DNA of 64,000 nt, taken from Paenibacillus sp. UNC451MF. Lineage in GTDB: Bacteria; Bacillota; Bacilli; Paenibacillales; NBRC-103111. A program made the position numbers and the translations under genes. The notes under the pieces are model-generated. The model searched no databases and was not told the DNA's origin. It saw only the letters and a program-made list of their open reading frames with translations. The stretch lies in contig NZ_JMLS01000003.1 in NCBI RefSeq assembly GCF_000686845.1, positions 310,001 to 374,000 on the forward strand, given 5' to 3'. This document shows positions 27,701 to 35,981 of the stretch, piece after piece. The first letter of the stretch is position 1; every line of letters begins with the position of its first letter.

Positions 27701-30128
27701 CAACGCCACGACATGGTCAGAAGATTTGTGGATGTATCGTTTTACGGGAGACCACACTTACCTTGAGCAGGCCATGATTGCAGCAGACGCGTATATGAAT
27801 GTATTTACTAAAGCACCTCCCCGAACCTTAAACAATTTTAACAGTTTCATTAACGTTAACTATTATCCTAGCTTGAATGGGCTTCTGGACTTGTATGAGA
27901 TCAGTGGGGAAGTAAGGTACCTAGAAGGTGCAAAAGAAACGGCGCGTAGACTGCTTACGACATTAAAGGTAAACCCGATTGTTCAAGGTGAAATGACCAT
28001 CGATGCTGACGAGATTCGGTCAAAGAGCTTCATGCCGAATGCACACTTCTGGTGGAAGGGAGAAAGTGTTGACCGCCTTGGTTTCCCTCAAGGACTTGCT
28101 GGTCTACAAGACGCTTCAACTCCAGCATGGGTTCCTTCGCCTGTAGGGCTTGGAATCGAGCAGGCCAGCTCCTTCATGGGCACAGAATCCGGATATATTA
28201 CGATGTCCAACTGGGCTCCGGATTTAATGCGACTAGCTAAGCTGACCGGGGATGAAACATTTGAAATGGCAGCCCGTAATGCAATTCTAGGAAGAGGGGC
28301 TAATTATCCTGGATACTATCAGAACCAATATATGGTCCATCAGAAGGAAGTAAATTATCCGTACACAGGGCCAGATTTGACGAACATCTATTACCATCAT
28401 ATTCCAGTATATTATGGTGTTTTGACAGACTTTCTGTTCGCACAGGCATGGAATTGGTCTAACGGTCAGATCCAGTTTCCGTTTCTTCGTCAGCAGGGAT
28501 ATTCCTATTTCAACAACCGTCAATTTGGTAGCGCACCAGGTAGTTTCTTTGGCGAAAATAATATGTGGCCATGGTTAAAGAAGGATTTGGTAAATACAGG
28601 TGATATCCAGATCGATTGGCTGGCTGCACGTAAGGACGGAATGCTGGGTGTAGCTCTCATGAATGAAGATTCTACCAATATTACAACAACGGTTACCTTC
28701 GGGCAGGAGCTAGGTGGAGCATCTTTGGAGGGTTCCGCTGCGTTAGTCGATGCTAACGGCAACAGAACTCAGGTTATCATATCTTCCGGGAAGCTTACCC
28801 TTACGATACCAGCAAAAGGGATTATAGGAATCATCATGGAGCATGCAGAGATGCGAAAGCCGGCCTTTGCAGATATCGACTCTACTGCCGGCATTAATCG
28901 ACCTATCGCTCAGACGGTTACCCATCCAGTAACTACAGGAGATTTCGGTCTAGGTTTTGTGATTCAGGTGGATCCGTCCTTTTATCATGCGTATACGCTC
29001 GTAACCGATATGCCGGATGCAACAGAAAAGGTCAGGCTCCACTATCGTATAGGTGACGGTGAATGGCAGCAGGTGGACCGAAACGTGTACCCTTATGAAT
29101 TTAGCATTAAAGTGGAGTCACCGGACGCTCCGACGGAGTTTTATATGGATGTGTTCGCGAAGAACAACACGGTCAAGACCTCTTCGTTGAAGCAGCTTCG
29201 TCCTTATTCTACTCGGGCAGATATTATTGGGTTCCATGCAATGGGGCAGAATGGCAATGCACTCATTGACCCGCAAGCTCACACAGTGACAGCTGCTGTT
29301 TACAATGGAACAGATGTAAGTCATCTGGAAGTCGATATAGATCTCTCAGAAGGCGCACATACTCTATCACCAGCTGTGATAATGGATTTCTCATCACCCG
29401 TTCAGGTTGTCGTGCAAGCAGAGAACGGGAGAAAACAAACATGGACGGTTGTTGTGACCAATATGGACCAGATACCTCCTATTACTACCGATAACGCACC
29501 GCAAGGTTGGACCAAACACGACATTGTAGTCACTCTGAACGCAGTTGACCAGGAATCGTCGGTCTTAGCCACATATTTCACTGTAAATGGCGGTGAACGA
29601 CAAAGCGGTCAATCAGTATCAATAAACACAGAAGGGACCCACAACATTGATTATTGGAGCGTTGATGCAGCAGGTAATTTGGAATCGGCTCATACGGTTG
29701 CTGTAAATATCGACAAGACTGCTCCAGTGACCACAGTGACGTATTCGCCATCTCCAGATAATGGCTGGCAAGTATACCCTGTGACCGTTAGCTTGAGTGT
29801 CTATGACAACTTGTCCGGTATGTCAGTCACAGAGTATAGTCTTGACGGAGGCAGCACATGGCTGAGCTATGTAGGACCTATAATAGTTGCTCAAGAGCAA
29901 CTTGATCATTTTAAGTACCGCTCACAAGATCAAGCTGGTAATGTGGAAATGGGGAGGAGATTGATAATCCGCGATATTCGCGGATTTTTGTTTTTAGCCT
30001 GCTCAGGATTTCATATCAATTCACCATACCATTACGAAGTGCAGCGACTACCACTTGTGTGCGATCTTCACAGCCGAATTTCTGCAAAATACGATGCACG
30101 TGAGACTTCACTGTGCCTTCGGTTATGA
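24720..30128 (+). CDS. Giant secreted multidomain glycan-type protein, C-terminus lost
   Basis: An 1802-codon frame from TTG with AGGAGGTGA 8 bases upstream. A signal peptide (1-28, ending VRAEG) is followed by three copies of a 150-residue beta-sandwich-like module (about 35-185, 205-350, 385-520), each containing GxHGxNSWAWEDGGTI-type sequence and each likely carbohydrate-binding. Residues about 560-1385 look like a catalytic region with an alpha/alpha-barrel part (WSEDLWMYRFTGDHTYLEQA). Two OmpL47/Ig-like repeats follow (about 1560-1743). After Glu1743 the frame runs through a terminator hairpin and into the antisense of the next gene, so the last 59 residues are not native and the original tail (perhaps an anchor) is missing. 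Enzyme family not identified. Confidence 0.75.
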   Translation: MSNKKLIWIVIWSLLISLFPPALVVRAEGTVYTNMPEIPNEAGDHHNYFIVPEQFQANAGSWSIQSPSGGSLRDTTLVGRSDRNVKATSPASAIIDISASDIYYVWAHTRDFTASAGQRKFSIGLNGKMLPYTFGAHEYNGWKWELGGRVKLGAGQTTITLQDISAYYPRVDAILLTTNPLFIPDSGYSALKLSLSTPMEKVPLSSYANMPDIVNIPGYFASYFVVPEQFAAKRGTWTQQGSGAAIRGTYLQGLTNGNPSSTQPAEASIDIDSAGIYRVWAYTEDDEISTGGFELDIGEFTSLETLGVHGKSGWAWEDAGTIDVPAGQVTLKLNDTHASNAKIAAILISADIGFTPTNDYEVLKGNLALSRPISEGSSSSDVIFLRPASFEQFGSWILEGYNESFGSLNLKGLESGDNSVFDPSLAQPAVARFQASSAGTYKVWVHSRDFTSRQGTRFFNVNINGTQLQKTFGTHGVNSWAWEDGGTIILQAGENVLQLLDTSGYFARTDGIILSNDINFVPPNSYSEILNIANPSNTYKDRLVYPDWARTHNAPLREFTLENEHVRVKFYEVSTTHGNVIQKQTYIKNGESFVQVEARTDEFGYLLLYGNSSHPIGMSQQTPIFDTTVEVDGQDVRTVTVNPFESGMPNWMIPASVTMSGAHTALLIAENNLARLEAEWSLPSGAEEPVVTLRLHAKQAGIFSIGMFNGSEQSLDRVDFLLNPFRYMGKRMPDEPVLVPEQTSSSAYSSMTLSNKPEVAGGMKVTYAMAVDPDSISDRWAYENNSNFGLGIMGRNRGVQPSLFAPLPGLPGSQLALNDTYTFKYRPIVRLEDWFDTYRHVTQTIMGLKDYRKNVAASLTDTILNVQDLMMDDNYGGWDENMKAHYNMEAQNVATQSSPMAVMQSYLLTEDNDIYESRVVPTLENLLTRESMHFTSKGNSVAISNLSFPNPLPIGTPVEGFGTSVFGGLNEMARGLTPALREVGVDQGKRLSSGNATTWSEDLWMYRFTGDHTYLEQAMIAADAYMNVFTKAPPRTLNNFNSFINVNYYPSLNGLLDLYEISGEVRYLEGAKETARRLLTTLKVNPIVQGEMTIDADEIRSKSFMPNAHFWWKGESVDRLGFPQGLAGLQDASTPAWVPSPVGLGIEQASSFMGTESGYITMSNWAPDLMRLAKLTGDETFEMAARNAILGRGANYPGYYQNQYMVHQKEVNYPYTGPDLTNIYYHHIPVYYGVLTDFLFAQAWNWSNGQIQFPFLRQQGYSYFNNRQFGSAPGSFFGENNMWPWLKKDLVNTGDIQIDWLAARKDGMLGVALMNEDSTNITTTVTFGQELGGASLEGSAALVDANGNRTQVIISSGKLTLTIPAKGIIGIIMEHAEMRKPAFADIDSTAGINRPIAQTVTHPVTTGDFGLGFVIQVDPSFYHAYTLVTDMPDATEKVRLHYRIGDGEWQQVDRNVYPYEFSIKVESPDAPTEFYMDVFAKNNTVKTSSLKQLRPYSTRADIIGFHAMGQNGNALIDPQAHTVTAAVYNGTDVSHLEVDIDLSEGAHTLSPAVIMDFSSPVQVVVQAENGRKQTWTVVVTNMDQIPPITTDNAPQGWTKHDIVVTLNAVDQESSVLATYFTVNGGERQSGQSVSINTEGTHNIDYWSVDAAGNLESAHTVAVNIDKTAPVTTVTYSPSPDNGWQVYPVTVSLSVYDNLSGMSVTEYSLDGGSTWLSYVGPIIVAQEQLDHFKYRSQDQAGNVEMGRRLIIRDIRGFLFLACSGFHINSPYHYEVQRLPLVCDLHSRISAKYDARETSLCLRL
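29966..29995 (+). terminator. Rho-independent terminator inside the end of the giant ORF
   Basis: AATCCGCGA (29966-29974) pairs perfectly with TCGCGGATT (29978-29986) around TAT, followed by TTTTTGTTTTT on the plus strand only. Its position inside an open frame indicates that the stop codon of the giant gene was lost upstream of it. Confidence 0.8.
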
Positions 30129-30687
30129 ATAGCTTTTGCGCAATTTGATCATTGCGAAGCCCATAGGCCATCTCTTGCAATATCTGCTGCTCGCGTTCAG
30201 TTAAAGAATCCAATAGGGGAGGCTTGTTCCCGATTTCTGCGATCGTAAAGCCGGTATTGGCCACCCTTAGAAGTGCGTTGGCTGCAAGCCCGGTCTTGTA
30301 TATCGCTTCGCCGCGGAAGGCGGAGCGGATAGCGTCCAGCATTTGCTCTACCTCTGCATCTTTAAGTAAGTATCCAACCGCTCCAGCACGAATGCCTTGA
30401 TAAATATACTCTTGATCGTCAAAAGTAGTCAGTATGACGGTCTTCGTCTCAGGCCAGCGTCTCATAATCTCTTGCATGGCCTCAATCCCAGACATGACTG
30501 GCATTTGTATATCCATTAGTATGACATCTGGCCGAAGCTCGGCGGTCAAATCGACCGCTTCTTGACCGTTCGAAGCTTCTCCAACAAGCTGCATATCGGC
30601 TTGCAAACCAATAATATAGCTGAATCCCTGCCGAATCATAGTCTGATCGTCAGCAAGCAGCACTTTGATTTTTTCATTAAGCAGCAT
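30016..30687 (-). CDS. NarL/LuxR-type response regulator
   Basis: A 223-residue response regulator. The receiver domain has Asp13/Asp14 and the phospho-acceptor Asp59 (ILMDIQMP). The C-terminal LuxR-type helix-turn-helix spans about 155-220 (LTEREQQILQEMAYGLRNDQ). It lies 2 bp downstream of its kinase gene on the same strand. The pair resembles LiaRS, DesKR or YxjML, which sense envelope or membrane state. Its 3' end is overlapped antisense by the read-through tail of the giant plus-strand ORF. Confidence 0.92.
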   Translation of the reverse strand: MLLNEKIKVLLADDQTMIRQGFSYIIGLQADMQLVGEASNGQEAVDLTAELRPDVILMDIQMPVMSGIEAMQEIMRRWPETKTVILTTFDDQEYIYQGIRAGAVGYLLKDAEVEQMLDAIRSAFRGEAIYKTGLAANALLRVANTGFTIAEIGNKPPLLDSLTEREQQILQEMAYGLRNDQIAQKLFITEGTVKSHVHRILQKFGCEDRTQVVVAALRNGMVN

Positions 30688-30689
30688 AT

Positions 30690-31859
30690 TCAGTCCTCCT
30701 GTTCATTATTATCTTGGCTGTACTCTTTTTGTGGAATGGTTGCAATAATTTCAAAGCCGCTCGGTTCAACAATCGCAAAGTTAAGGCTTCCTCCTTGCTC
30801 CTCAATTCGTGTCTTCATAACTCGTAAACCGTAGCCTTCTTTAAAATGGCTGTTTGAAGCCAAAATGCCGTTATCTCGAATAGACAATACGAGCTTATCT
30901 GACTGCTTAATAAGGCTAACCTCAACTTGTGTAGCTTGAGAATGTCGAATTACGTTCGTAATAGCTTCCTGCAATACTCTGAATAATGTCTCGTATGCTT
31001 CCGCACTCACTTCTCCATCATTCAATTCCGTATGAAATGTATATGGAATAGAGGCAGAAGCCTCCATACGTGCTAGCAGCGATTTCAAAGCTGTAATTCC
31101 CGGAGTGGAACGATTATCAGCGAGAGCGTGGACGGAAGTTCGGATATCCTGTAGTCCCTGACGGGCTACCGCAAGCATTCCATCCAATGATCGACCGGCC
31201 CGTTCAGGGTCTTCTTTCACCATATAACGCAGAGCTTGTATTTGAACGATTAACGATGTGAGGCTGTGCCCGACGGCATCGTGGATGTCTCTAGCAATCC
31301 GGGTTCTTTCTTCCAAGACGGCATACTGCATAGCGGTAGCCGATGCTTGATGAAGCTGGTCATAGGCATACTGAAGCTCCACCAAATGCTTCTTGTTCAG
31401 TTTATACATTTCATTTCTTTGTCTCCGACTGCGAATAAGAAAATAAAGAAAAGCAGCAAAGACGACGAAAGAAATAATATTAAAAATATCGCCATTTCCG
31501 AAACGTGCATAGAGCGCCGCGGTTAAAAATATGACCAAAATTTCAGGAGCTTGTGTTTTGGCAAAGGTCAACCGGATCGCTGCGACAAATAGAATGATGG
31601 CAATGATATAAACGAGATTTAGTTCTTGAAACCAGATCACGCCAAATGCAGCTTCCAGCAAAATAATGCTTATGGCAATAACGATCCGAGATCTTGTCCA
31701 GCGAGACTTCGGAATGAATAAGACAACCGAATAGGTCAACCAAAGGATAACATTGAGTCCTATCTTAAGAGGGGGACCATGAAACAAACGATTAATTTCC
31801 ATTAGAAAAAACAGCAACGCGGAACCAGCGACAGGTCTTCCGTAGAATTGGTAATTCAT
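30690..31859 (-). CDS. HisKA_3-type sensor histidine kinase
   Basis: A 389-residue kinase with five or six closely packed N-terminal membrane helices (about 10-143) and almost no extracellular loop, then a helical linker. His193 lies in RIARDIHDAVGHSL. The ATPase domain keeps the N box (QEAITNVIRHS), DNG and GYGLRVMKTR. Intramembrane-sensing kinases of this layout (LiaS, DesK) detect membrane stress or fluidity. A divergent CcdC-like membrane protein gene is a plausible target. GGGGGATCTCT precedes the ATG. Confidence 0.92.
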   Translation of the reverse strand: MNYQFYGRPVAGSALLFFLMEINRLFHGPPLKIGLNVILWLTYSVVLFIPKSRWTRSRIVIAISIILLEAAFGVIWFQELNLVYIIAIILFVAAIRLTFAKTQAPEILVIFLTAALYARFGNGDIFNIISFVVFAAFLYFLIRSRRQRNEMYKLNKKHLVELQYAYDQLHQASATAMQYAVLEERTRIARDIHDAVGHSLTSLIVQIQALRYMVKEDPERAGRSLDGMLAVARQGLQDIRTSVHALADNRSTPGITALKSLLARMEASASIPYTFHTELNDGEVSAEAYETLFRVLQEAITNVIRHSQATQVEVSLIKQSDKLVLSIRDNGILASNSHFKEGYGLRVMKTRIEEQGGSLNFAIVEPSGFEIIATIPQKEYSQDNNEQED

Positions 31860-31945
31860 AGAGATCCCCCTTTACCATGCAGGCCACTTCATTTTGCCTT
31901 GTTGGCTGGAAAATTTCAATCTGTATCGCTAATATTGACTCAATT

Positions 31946-31961
31946 TCTATCTGTAGATAGA
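31946..31961. promoter_or_regulatory. Inverted repeat TCTATCT-GT-AGATAGA in divergent promoter region
   Basis: A perfect 7-2-7 dyad between the kinase and the CcdC-like gene; a further half-like copy (TTCTATCTCC) lies 35 bp on. Position suits an autoregulatory site of the NarL-type regulator, which is inference. Confidence 0.4.
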
Positions 31962-32059
31962 GAAACGGGGAGATGAAGTTCTATCTCCAGCTAGTCGTTC
32001 CGTTTACGCGATGAAGGTACCATTATGCATGAAGCCGAAACAATTCAAGGAGGCACTTT

Positions 32060-32662
32060 ATGCAAATGCAATTATTAATCACGGTTATTGTGGGTATCTT
32101 CATTATGTACCGAATCTTTATGAGAATTCGTCGAAATTTAAGCTGGCAGCAGTTGAATCCAGGCAGGATGCAGGTAGTTACGGTTATTTTTACTCTCATT
32201 GGTCTGATCTTTCTTCTGGAAGGAACATTCCAGATAAGCAGTGTGATTTCAGATATTATTGGAATTCTCGCAGGCATTATCCTTGCCTATTTTGGAGCTC
32301 TACTAACTCAACTTGAGAAGCGCAATGGTCATTGGTTTTACCGCCCGAACCTATGGATAGGGGGCCTTGTTACGGTTATTTTCATCGGTCGTTTAATCTA
32401 CCGAATAGTTGGGATTTTTTCGACAGATCCTTTAGGGACGGCAACACCAGGAAACCACTTGGCTAGTAGCATGTTGAGTACAGGTTCTGGCTGGACTTCC
32501 GGATTAATGCTAATTATGTTCGCCTATTATGTTACTTACAATCTTATTTTGCTGCGCAAGCAAAAGTTTGTAAGGTCACAAAATGTGATTAGAACAGGAA
32601 GCTCCAGGATAAAAATATATAGGGATGAAAATACTTTAAAAAACGATGGAGGTTGTTTATGA
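32060..32662 (+). CDS. CcdC-like (DUF1453) membrane protein
   Basis: A 200-residue integral membrane protein with about five helices. The N-terminal helix plus FIMYRIFMRIRRN, and the paired helices that follow, match the CcdC/DUF1453 family, which is named from cytochrome c biogenesis loci but has no proven activity. AAGGAGG lies 7 bases before the ATG. The end overlaps the SDR gene by 4 bases (ATGA). It is divergent from a membrane-sensing two-component system, which may control it. Confidence 0.7.
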   Translation: MQMQLLITVIVGIFIMYRIFMRIRRNLSWQQLNPGRMQVVTVIFTLIGLIFLLEGTFQISSVISDIIGILAGIILAYFGALLTQLEKRNGHWFYRPNLWIGGLVTVIFIGRLIYRIVGIFSTDPLGTATPGNHLASSMLSTGSGWTSGLMLIMFAYYVTYNLILLRKQKFVRSQNVIRTGSSRIKIYRDENTLKNDGGCL

Positions 32663-33417
32663 GACTTTCCGGAAAAGTAGCCATAATAACTGGGGCAGCT
32701 TCAGGTATGGGAAAGGCCATTGCAGAACTTTTTGCAGCCGAAGGAGCAAAAGTAGTTGTCTCCGATCTTCGTGTTGAAGCCGCACAAACGGTTGTAACAG
32801 AGATTGAATCAAAAGGGGGCACCGGAATTGCTATCGCAGCTAACGTGGCAAAAGAAGAGGATGTCCAGCAATTAGTGGATACGACTGTAAAGCAATTCGG
32901 TATACTGGATATATTGGTTAACAATGCTGGTATCATGGATAATTTTGTTCCTGCTGCAGAGTTGACGGATGAACTGTGGGAGCGAATCTTTGCTATTAAT
33001 ACAACAGGTCCAATGAGAACTACACGGAAGGTGCTTCCTATTTTTATGGAGAAAAAAAAGGGTGTCATAGTAAACATCGCTTCCGCGGGTGGGCTGCAAG
33101 GCTCCAGAGCGGGTGCTGCTTATACCGCTTCTAAACATGCTGTAGTCGGATTCACGAAAAATGTCGGGTTTCAATATGCAACCCTTGGTATCCGCTGCAA
33201 CGCGATTGCTCCTGGGGGCGTGAATACTAATATTGGTACTACCATTAATTCGCCTAATCCCTTTGGCATGGAAAGAGCGATGGCCGGAATGAATTTAAAC
33301 CCTCGTTCAGGTGATCCCGAAGAAATCGCTAAGGTCGCTTTGTTCTTGGCATCAGATGATTCCAGCTTTGTCAATGGAACGGTAGTTGCAGCGGATGCGG
33401 GCTGGATGGCGTATTAA
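32659..33417 (+). CDS. Short-chain dehydrogenase/reductase
   Basis: A 252-residue classical SDR oxidoreductase. The cofactor motif TGAASGMG lies near residues 12-19, NNAG near 86-89, and the active site has Ser in NIASAGG and YxxxK in YTASK. The C-terminal NGTVVAADAGWMAY is typical of the family. An acidic Asp (SDLRVEA) after the second strand suggests NAD(H). ATG 32659 was chosen because GATGGAGG ends 6 bases before it, and it overlaps the CcdC-like gene. A terminator follows. The substrate is unknown. Confidence 0.92.
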   Translation: MRLSGKVAIITGAASGMGKAIAELFAAEGAKVVVSDLRVEAAQTVVTEIESKGGTGIAIAANVAKEEDVQQLVDTTVKQFGILDILVNNAGIMDNFVPAAELTDELWERIFAINTTGPMRTTRKVLPIFMEKKKGVIVNIASAGGLQGSRAGAAYTASKHAVVGFTKNVGFQYATLGIRCNAIAPGGVNTNIGTTINSPNPFGMERAMAGMNLNPRSGDPEEIAKVALFLASDDSSFVNGTVVAADAGWMAY

Positions 33418-33461
33418 TCAGATCAAAGAAATATGTAATATAACTAAATATTAACGCCATT

Positions 33462-33490
33462 AAACTCCTTCTTTATCGAGGAGTTTTTTT
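33462..33490 (+). terminator. Terminator after the SDR gene
   Basis: AAACTCCT (33462-33469) pairs with AGGAGTTT (33479-33486), followed by a T-run. Confidence 0.75.
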
Positions 33491-33607
33491 GTCTTATTAA
33501 AGTTTTTACATGGTTGATTTGTCAGTATAACAATTGTTAAATTAAAAAGAATACGACTAAAAAATAGGAGGTGCTTATAGCATTCATATAAAAAAACAGT
33601 TTCTCTT

Positions 33608-33991
33608 ATGATTGTTATAATCATCCTTGTATCTTGCTTGTTTCTTATTTATAACAAATATCTTCACGCGGAAAGTAACTGTGGTAGTGAAAAGGCTAAC
33701 ACCTTTAATTGGATTGGGAGGGCGTGCCTCTGGAATGGATATAAATTAAATAATCCTACTCAACTAACCATTTCAACACCATCTATCGATAGTGGGCCAG
33801 TTACTTATGATGTAACAACGAATGCTGAGCAAAATGTAACCATTCTTATTGACCACACTTTGGATATGTACAGTGAGCAAAATATCGAAACGATTAAATG
33901 TACGGTGATGGAAAAAGGTTTGTTTACGAACAAACTAATTTTTAAAAATTGTACTCAACAAGGATTCTATGGTAAATCCTTTAGTCTCTAA
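33608..33991 (+). CDS. Small secreted or membrane-anchored protein, start uncertain
   Basis: A 127-residue protein with an N-terminal hydrophobic segment (MIVIIILVSCLFLIY), which could be a signal anchor or a lipoprotein signal with Cys10. The rest is polar, with four further cysteines. No family is recognised. The only strong ribosome site (AGGAGGTG, 33567-33574) is 34 bases before this ATG. In-frame sequence between them (CAT TCA TAT AAA AAA ACA) reads like a natural N-terminus, but it is preceded by TAG at 33578 where a start codon would be expected. The original start may be mutated. Confidence 0.5.
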   Translation: MIVIIILVSCLFLIYNKYLHAESNCGSEKANTFNWIGRACLWNGYKLNNPTQLTISTPSIDSGPVTYDVTTNAEQNVTILIDHTLDMYSEQNIETIKCTVMEKGLFTNKLIFKNCTQQGFYGKSFSL

Positions 33992-34001
33992 GGAGTCGAC
34001 A

Positions 34002-34034
34002 ATGAATAGTAATGAGAGGCCGGTGCTACTGTGA
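34002..34034 (+). CDS. Possible 10-codon leader ORF before the GNAT gene
   Basis: ATG at 34002 with a strong AAGGAG site encodes MNSNERPVLL and stops at TGA, overlapping the GTG start of the acetyltransferase as GTGA. The GNAT gene lacks a good ribosome site of its own, so coupling through this mini-ORF is plausible. Confidence 0.3.
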   Translation: MNSNERPVLL

Positions 34035-34543
34035 AAATTAGAAAGGCCGTGTTGTCTGATGTACCAGGGATCGCAAAAGTGCATGTCGATAGTTGGAGAA
34101 CCACCTACACCAATATAATCCCGGACGACTATATACAAAAGCTATCTTATGAAAAAAGAGAGCAATTATGGAACGGAGTCATCCCTAAAGGAAATGTATT
34201 TGTTGCAGAGAATGATGCAGGAAAGATTGTCGGTTTTTCGGACGGGGGAGCAGAAAGAAGTGGAAAGTATAAGGAATTCGATGGGGAATTAAACTCGATT
34301 TATATTTTACAAGAATATCAAGGATTAGGGATTGGGACGTTACTTGTAAAATCAGTAGTAAATGAATTGAAGAAACTCGGAATGAAATCAATGATTGTTA
34401 TTGTGTTGGAAAATAATAGTTCCCGATTATTTTATGATAGGCTTGGCGGTAAGAAAATTGACACGTTAGAGATAGAATTTGCTGGCAAGAAATTAAAAGA
34501 GCTTGTGTATGGTTGGAAAGATATACATACTTTATTCCCTTAG
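34031..34543 (+). CDS. GNAT-family N-acetyltransferase
   Basis: A 170-residue acetyltransferase that moves an acetyl group from acetyl-CoA to an amine. The acetyl-CoA loop is YQGLGIGTLL (about residues 98-107), after a strand SIYIL; the C-terminal motif ENNSSRLFYDRLGG is also typical. The N-terminal IRKAVLSDVPGIAKVHVDSWRTTY pattern places it with general GNAT proteins of bacilli. The start is GTG, which overlaps a 10-codon upstream ORF. A hairpin terminator follows. Substrate unknown. Confidence 0.88.
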   Translation: MKIRKAVLSDVPGIAKVHVDSWRTTYTNIIPDDYIQKLSYEKREQLWNGVIPKGNVFVAENDAGKIVGFSDGGAERSGKYKEFDGELNSIYILQEYQGLGIGTLLVKSVVNELKKLGMKSMIVIVLENNSSRLFYDRLGGKKIDTLEIEFAGKKLKELVYGWKDIHTLFP

Positions 34544-34573
34544 AAACCGCGCTTAGCGCGGGTTTTCATTTTT
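34544..34573 (+). terminator. Terminator after the GNAT gene
   Basis: AAACCGCGC (34544-34552) pairs with GCGCGGGTTT (one bulged G) around a TTA loop, followed by a T-rich run. Confidence 0.75.
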
Positions 34574-34646
34574 GGCTACTTTTCTGTCACAGCTGAAAAC
34601 CTCTTTTCGTCTTATAGGTATCTTGCGAAAGAGGAGGTTGTTTATA

Positions 34647-35945
34647 ATGAGGAATTATGATGCAGCGGTGATTGGTGGAGGCATATCAGGACTTCTTGCG
34701 GCTATTGAAGTAGCGAAAGCAGGCAAGAAGGTTATCCTTTTGGAAAAATCATCGAATGTGGGTGGACGAGGGATCTCCGTTAGAAAGAATGGAGCTCTCC
34801 TCAACCTGGGTGGACATGCGATTTATCGAGGTGGGGCTGCTTATGCAGCTCTACAGCGTTTCGGCGTCGAGTTAGAAGGAGGCATCCCCTCAACTTCGGG
34901 GTCGATTATTTGGAAGAACGAGCTTATACCGCTCCCATCGGATCCGCTGAAGCTTTTAACCTCCAAGTTGTTCTCCTTTTCGGGTAAAATGGAGCTGGGT
35001 CGTTTGCTAATGCGTCTTGGTAAGATCAATGCCGCGGAGCTTGCTGACGTCAGTCTTCGAGAATGGGCTGAACAAGAAATAGTTGATCCCATGGTACGTC
35101 ATCTATTCTATACGTTGTGCCGTACTTCGACCTATAGCCGTGACCTCGATTACCAGACAGCCGCAACCGTCCTGCATCAGGTGCATTTGTCGATAAAAAG
35201 CGGTGTGCTTTATTTAGATGGTGGTTGGCAAAGCATCGTCGATCAGCTGCAGAAGATAGCCACAAACTGTGGCGTTACGATACAGATGGGCGCAAGTGTA
35301 AGTGCAATTAAGCATTCAGGAGGTGCCGTACAGGGAGTACATCTGGGAAGCGGGGAGCTGCTGGAAGTGGAGCGCGTTATTAGCACGCTCTCGCCGAGCG
35401 ATAATTTCCGATTGGTTCCAGGTGCAGAGCAGACCATCCTGCGCCACTGGAAGGAGGACTCTCGTCCTATCACGGCCGCATGTCTTGATTTGGCCCTGAA
35501 GCGATTACCTGTAGTAGGAAGGGATTTCGTCATGGGGATCGATCAGCCGATCTTTTTCTCAAATCATTCGCGCGCGGCTAAACTCAGCGATAATGGAACG
35601 ATTATTGTGCATATGATAAAATACAATGCGGTCGGTGAACATGACCCCAAAGCTGACGAGCAATTACTCACGGACATGATGAATTTACTTCATCCTGGCT
35701 GGCAGCAGGAAGTTACAGCTAAACAGTTTTTACCGAGCATTACTGTTGTGCATGACTACCCGCATAAGTCAAGAAGAGATCACAAGCCGGGACCGGCTGT
35801 ACCGGAGATTCGTGGACTTTATGTTGCTGGTGACTGGGCGAGCCATGGTGAAATGCTCCTTGACGCGGTAGCAGCAAGTGCGGGACGTGCCGCTTCCATG
35901 CTAATCCAAGAAGCTGAGGAAACTAGAGATGTAATCAACGTGTAA
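34647..35945 (+). CDS. FAD-dependent oxidoreductase, amine-oxidase/phytoene-desaturase type
   Basis: A 432-residue flavoprotein. The N-terminal Rossmann motif is GGGISGLLAA with the acidic LLEKS strand end, followed by the NVGGRG motif characteristic of amine oxidase-type enzymes. The C-terminal FAD-contact motif is LYVAGDWASHGEM. ATG 34647 has GAGGAGG just upstream, so an open frame back to 34572 is not used. The SigJ-like sigma gene follows after 36 bp on the same strand; this pairing of FAD oxidoreductase with a SigJ-like factor suggests a shared stress or redox role. The substrate is unknown. Confidence 0.87.
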   Translation: MRNYDAAVIGGGISGLLAAIEVAKAGKKVILLEKSSNVGGRGISVRKNGALLNLGGHAIYRGGAAYAALQRFGVELEGGIPSTSGSIIWKNELIPLPSDPLKLLTSKLFSFSGKMELGRLLMRLGKINAAELADVSLREWAEQEIVDPMVRHLFYTLCRTSTYSRDLDYQTAATVLHQVHLSIKSGVLYLDGGWQSIVDQLQKIATNCGVTIQMGASVSAIKHSGGAVQGVHLGSGELLEVERVISTLSPSDNFRLVPGAEQTILRHWKEDSRPITAACLDLALKRLPVVGRDFVMGIDQPIFFSNHSRAAKLSDNGTIIVHMIKYNAVGEHDPKADEQLLTDMMNLLHPGWQQEVTAKQFLPSITVVHDYPHKSRRDHKPGPAVPEIRGLYVAGDWASHGEMLLDAVAASAGRAASMLIQEAEETRDVINV

Positions 35946-35981
35946 TAAGAATGCAGCATAAGTCGATCAAGGAGGATATTC

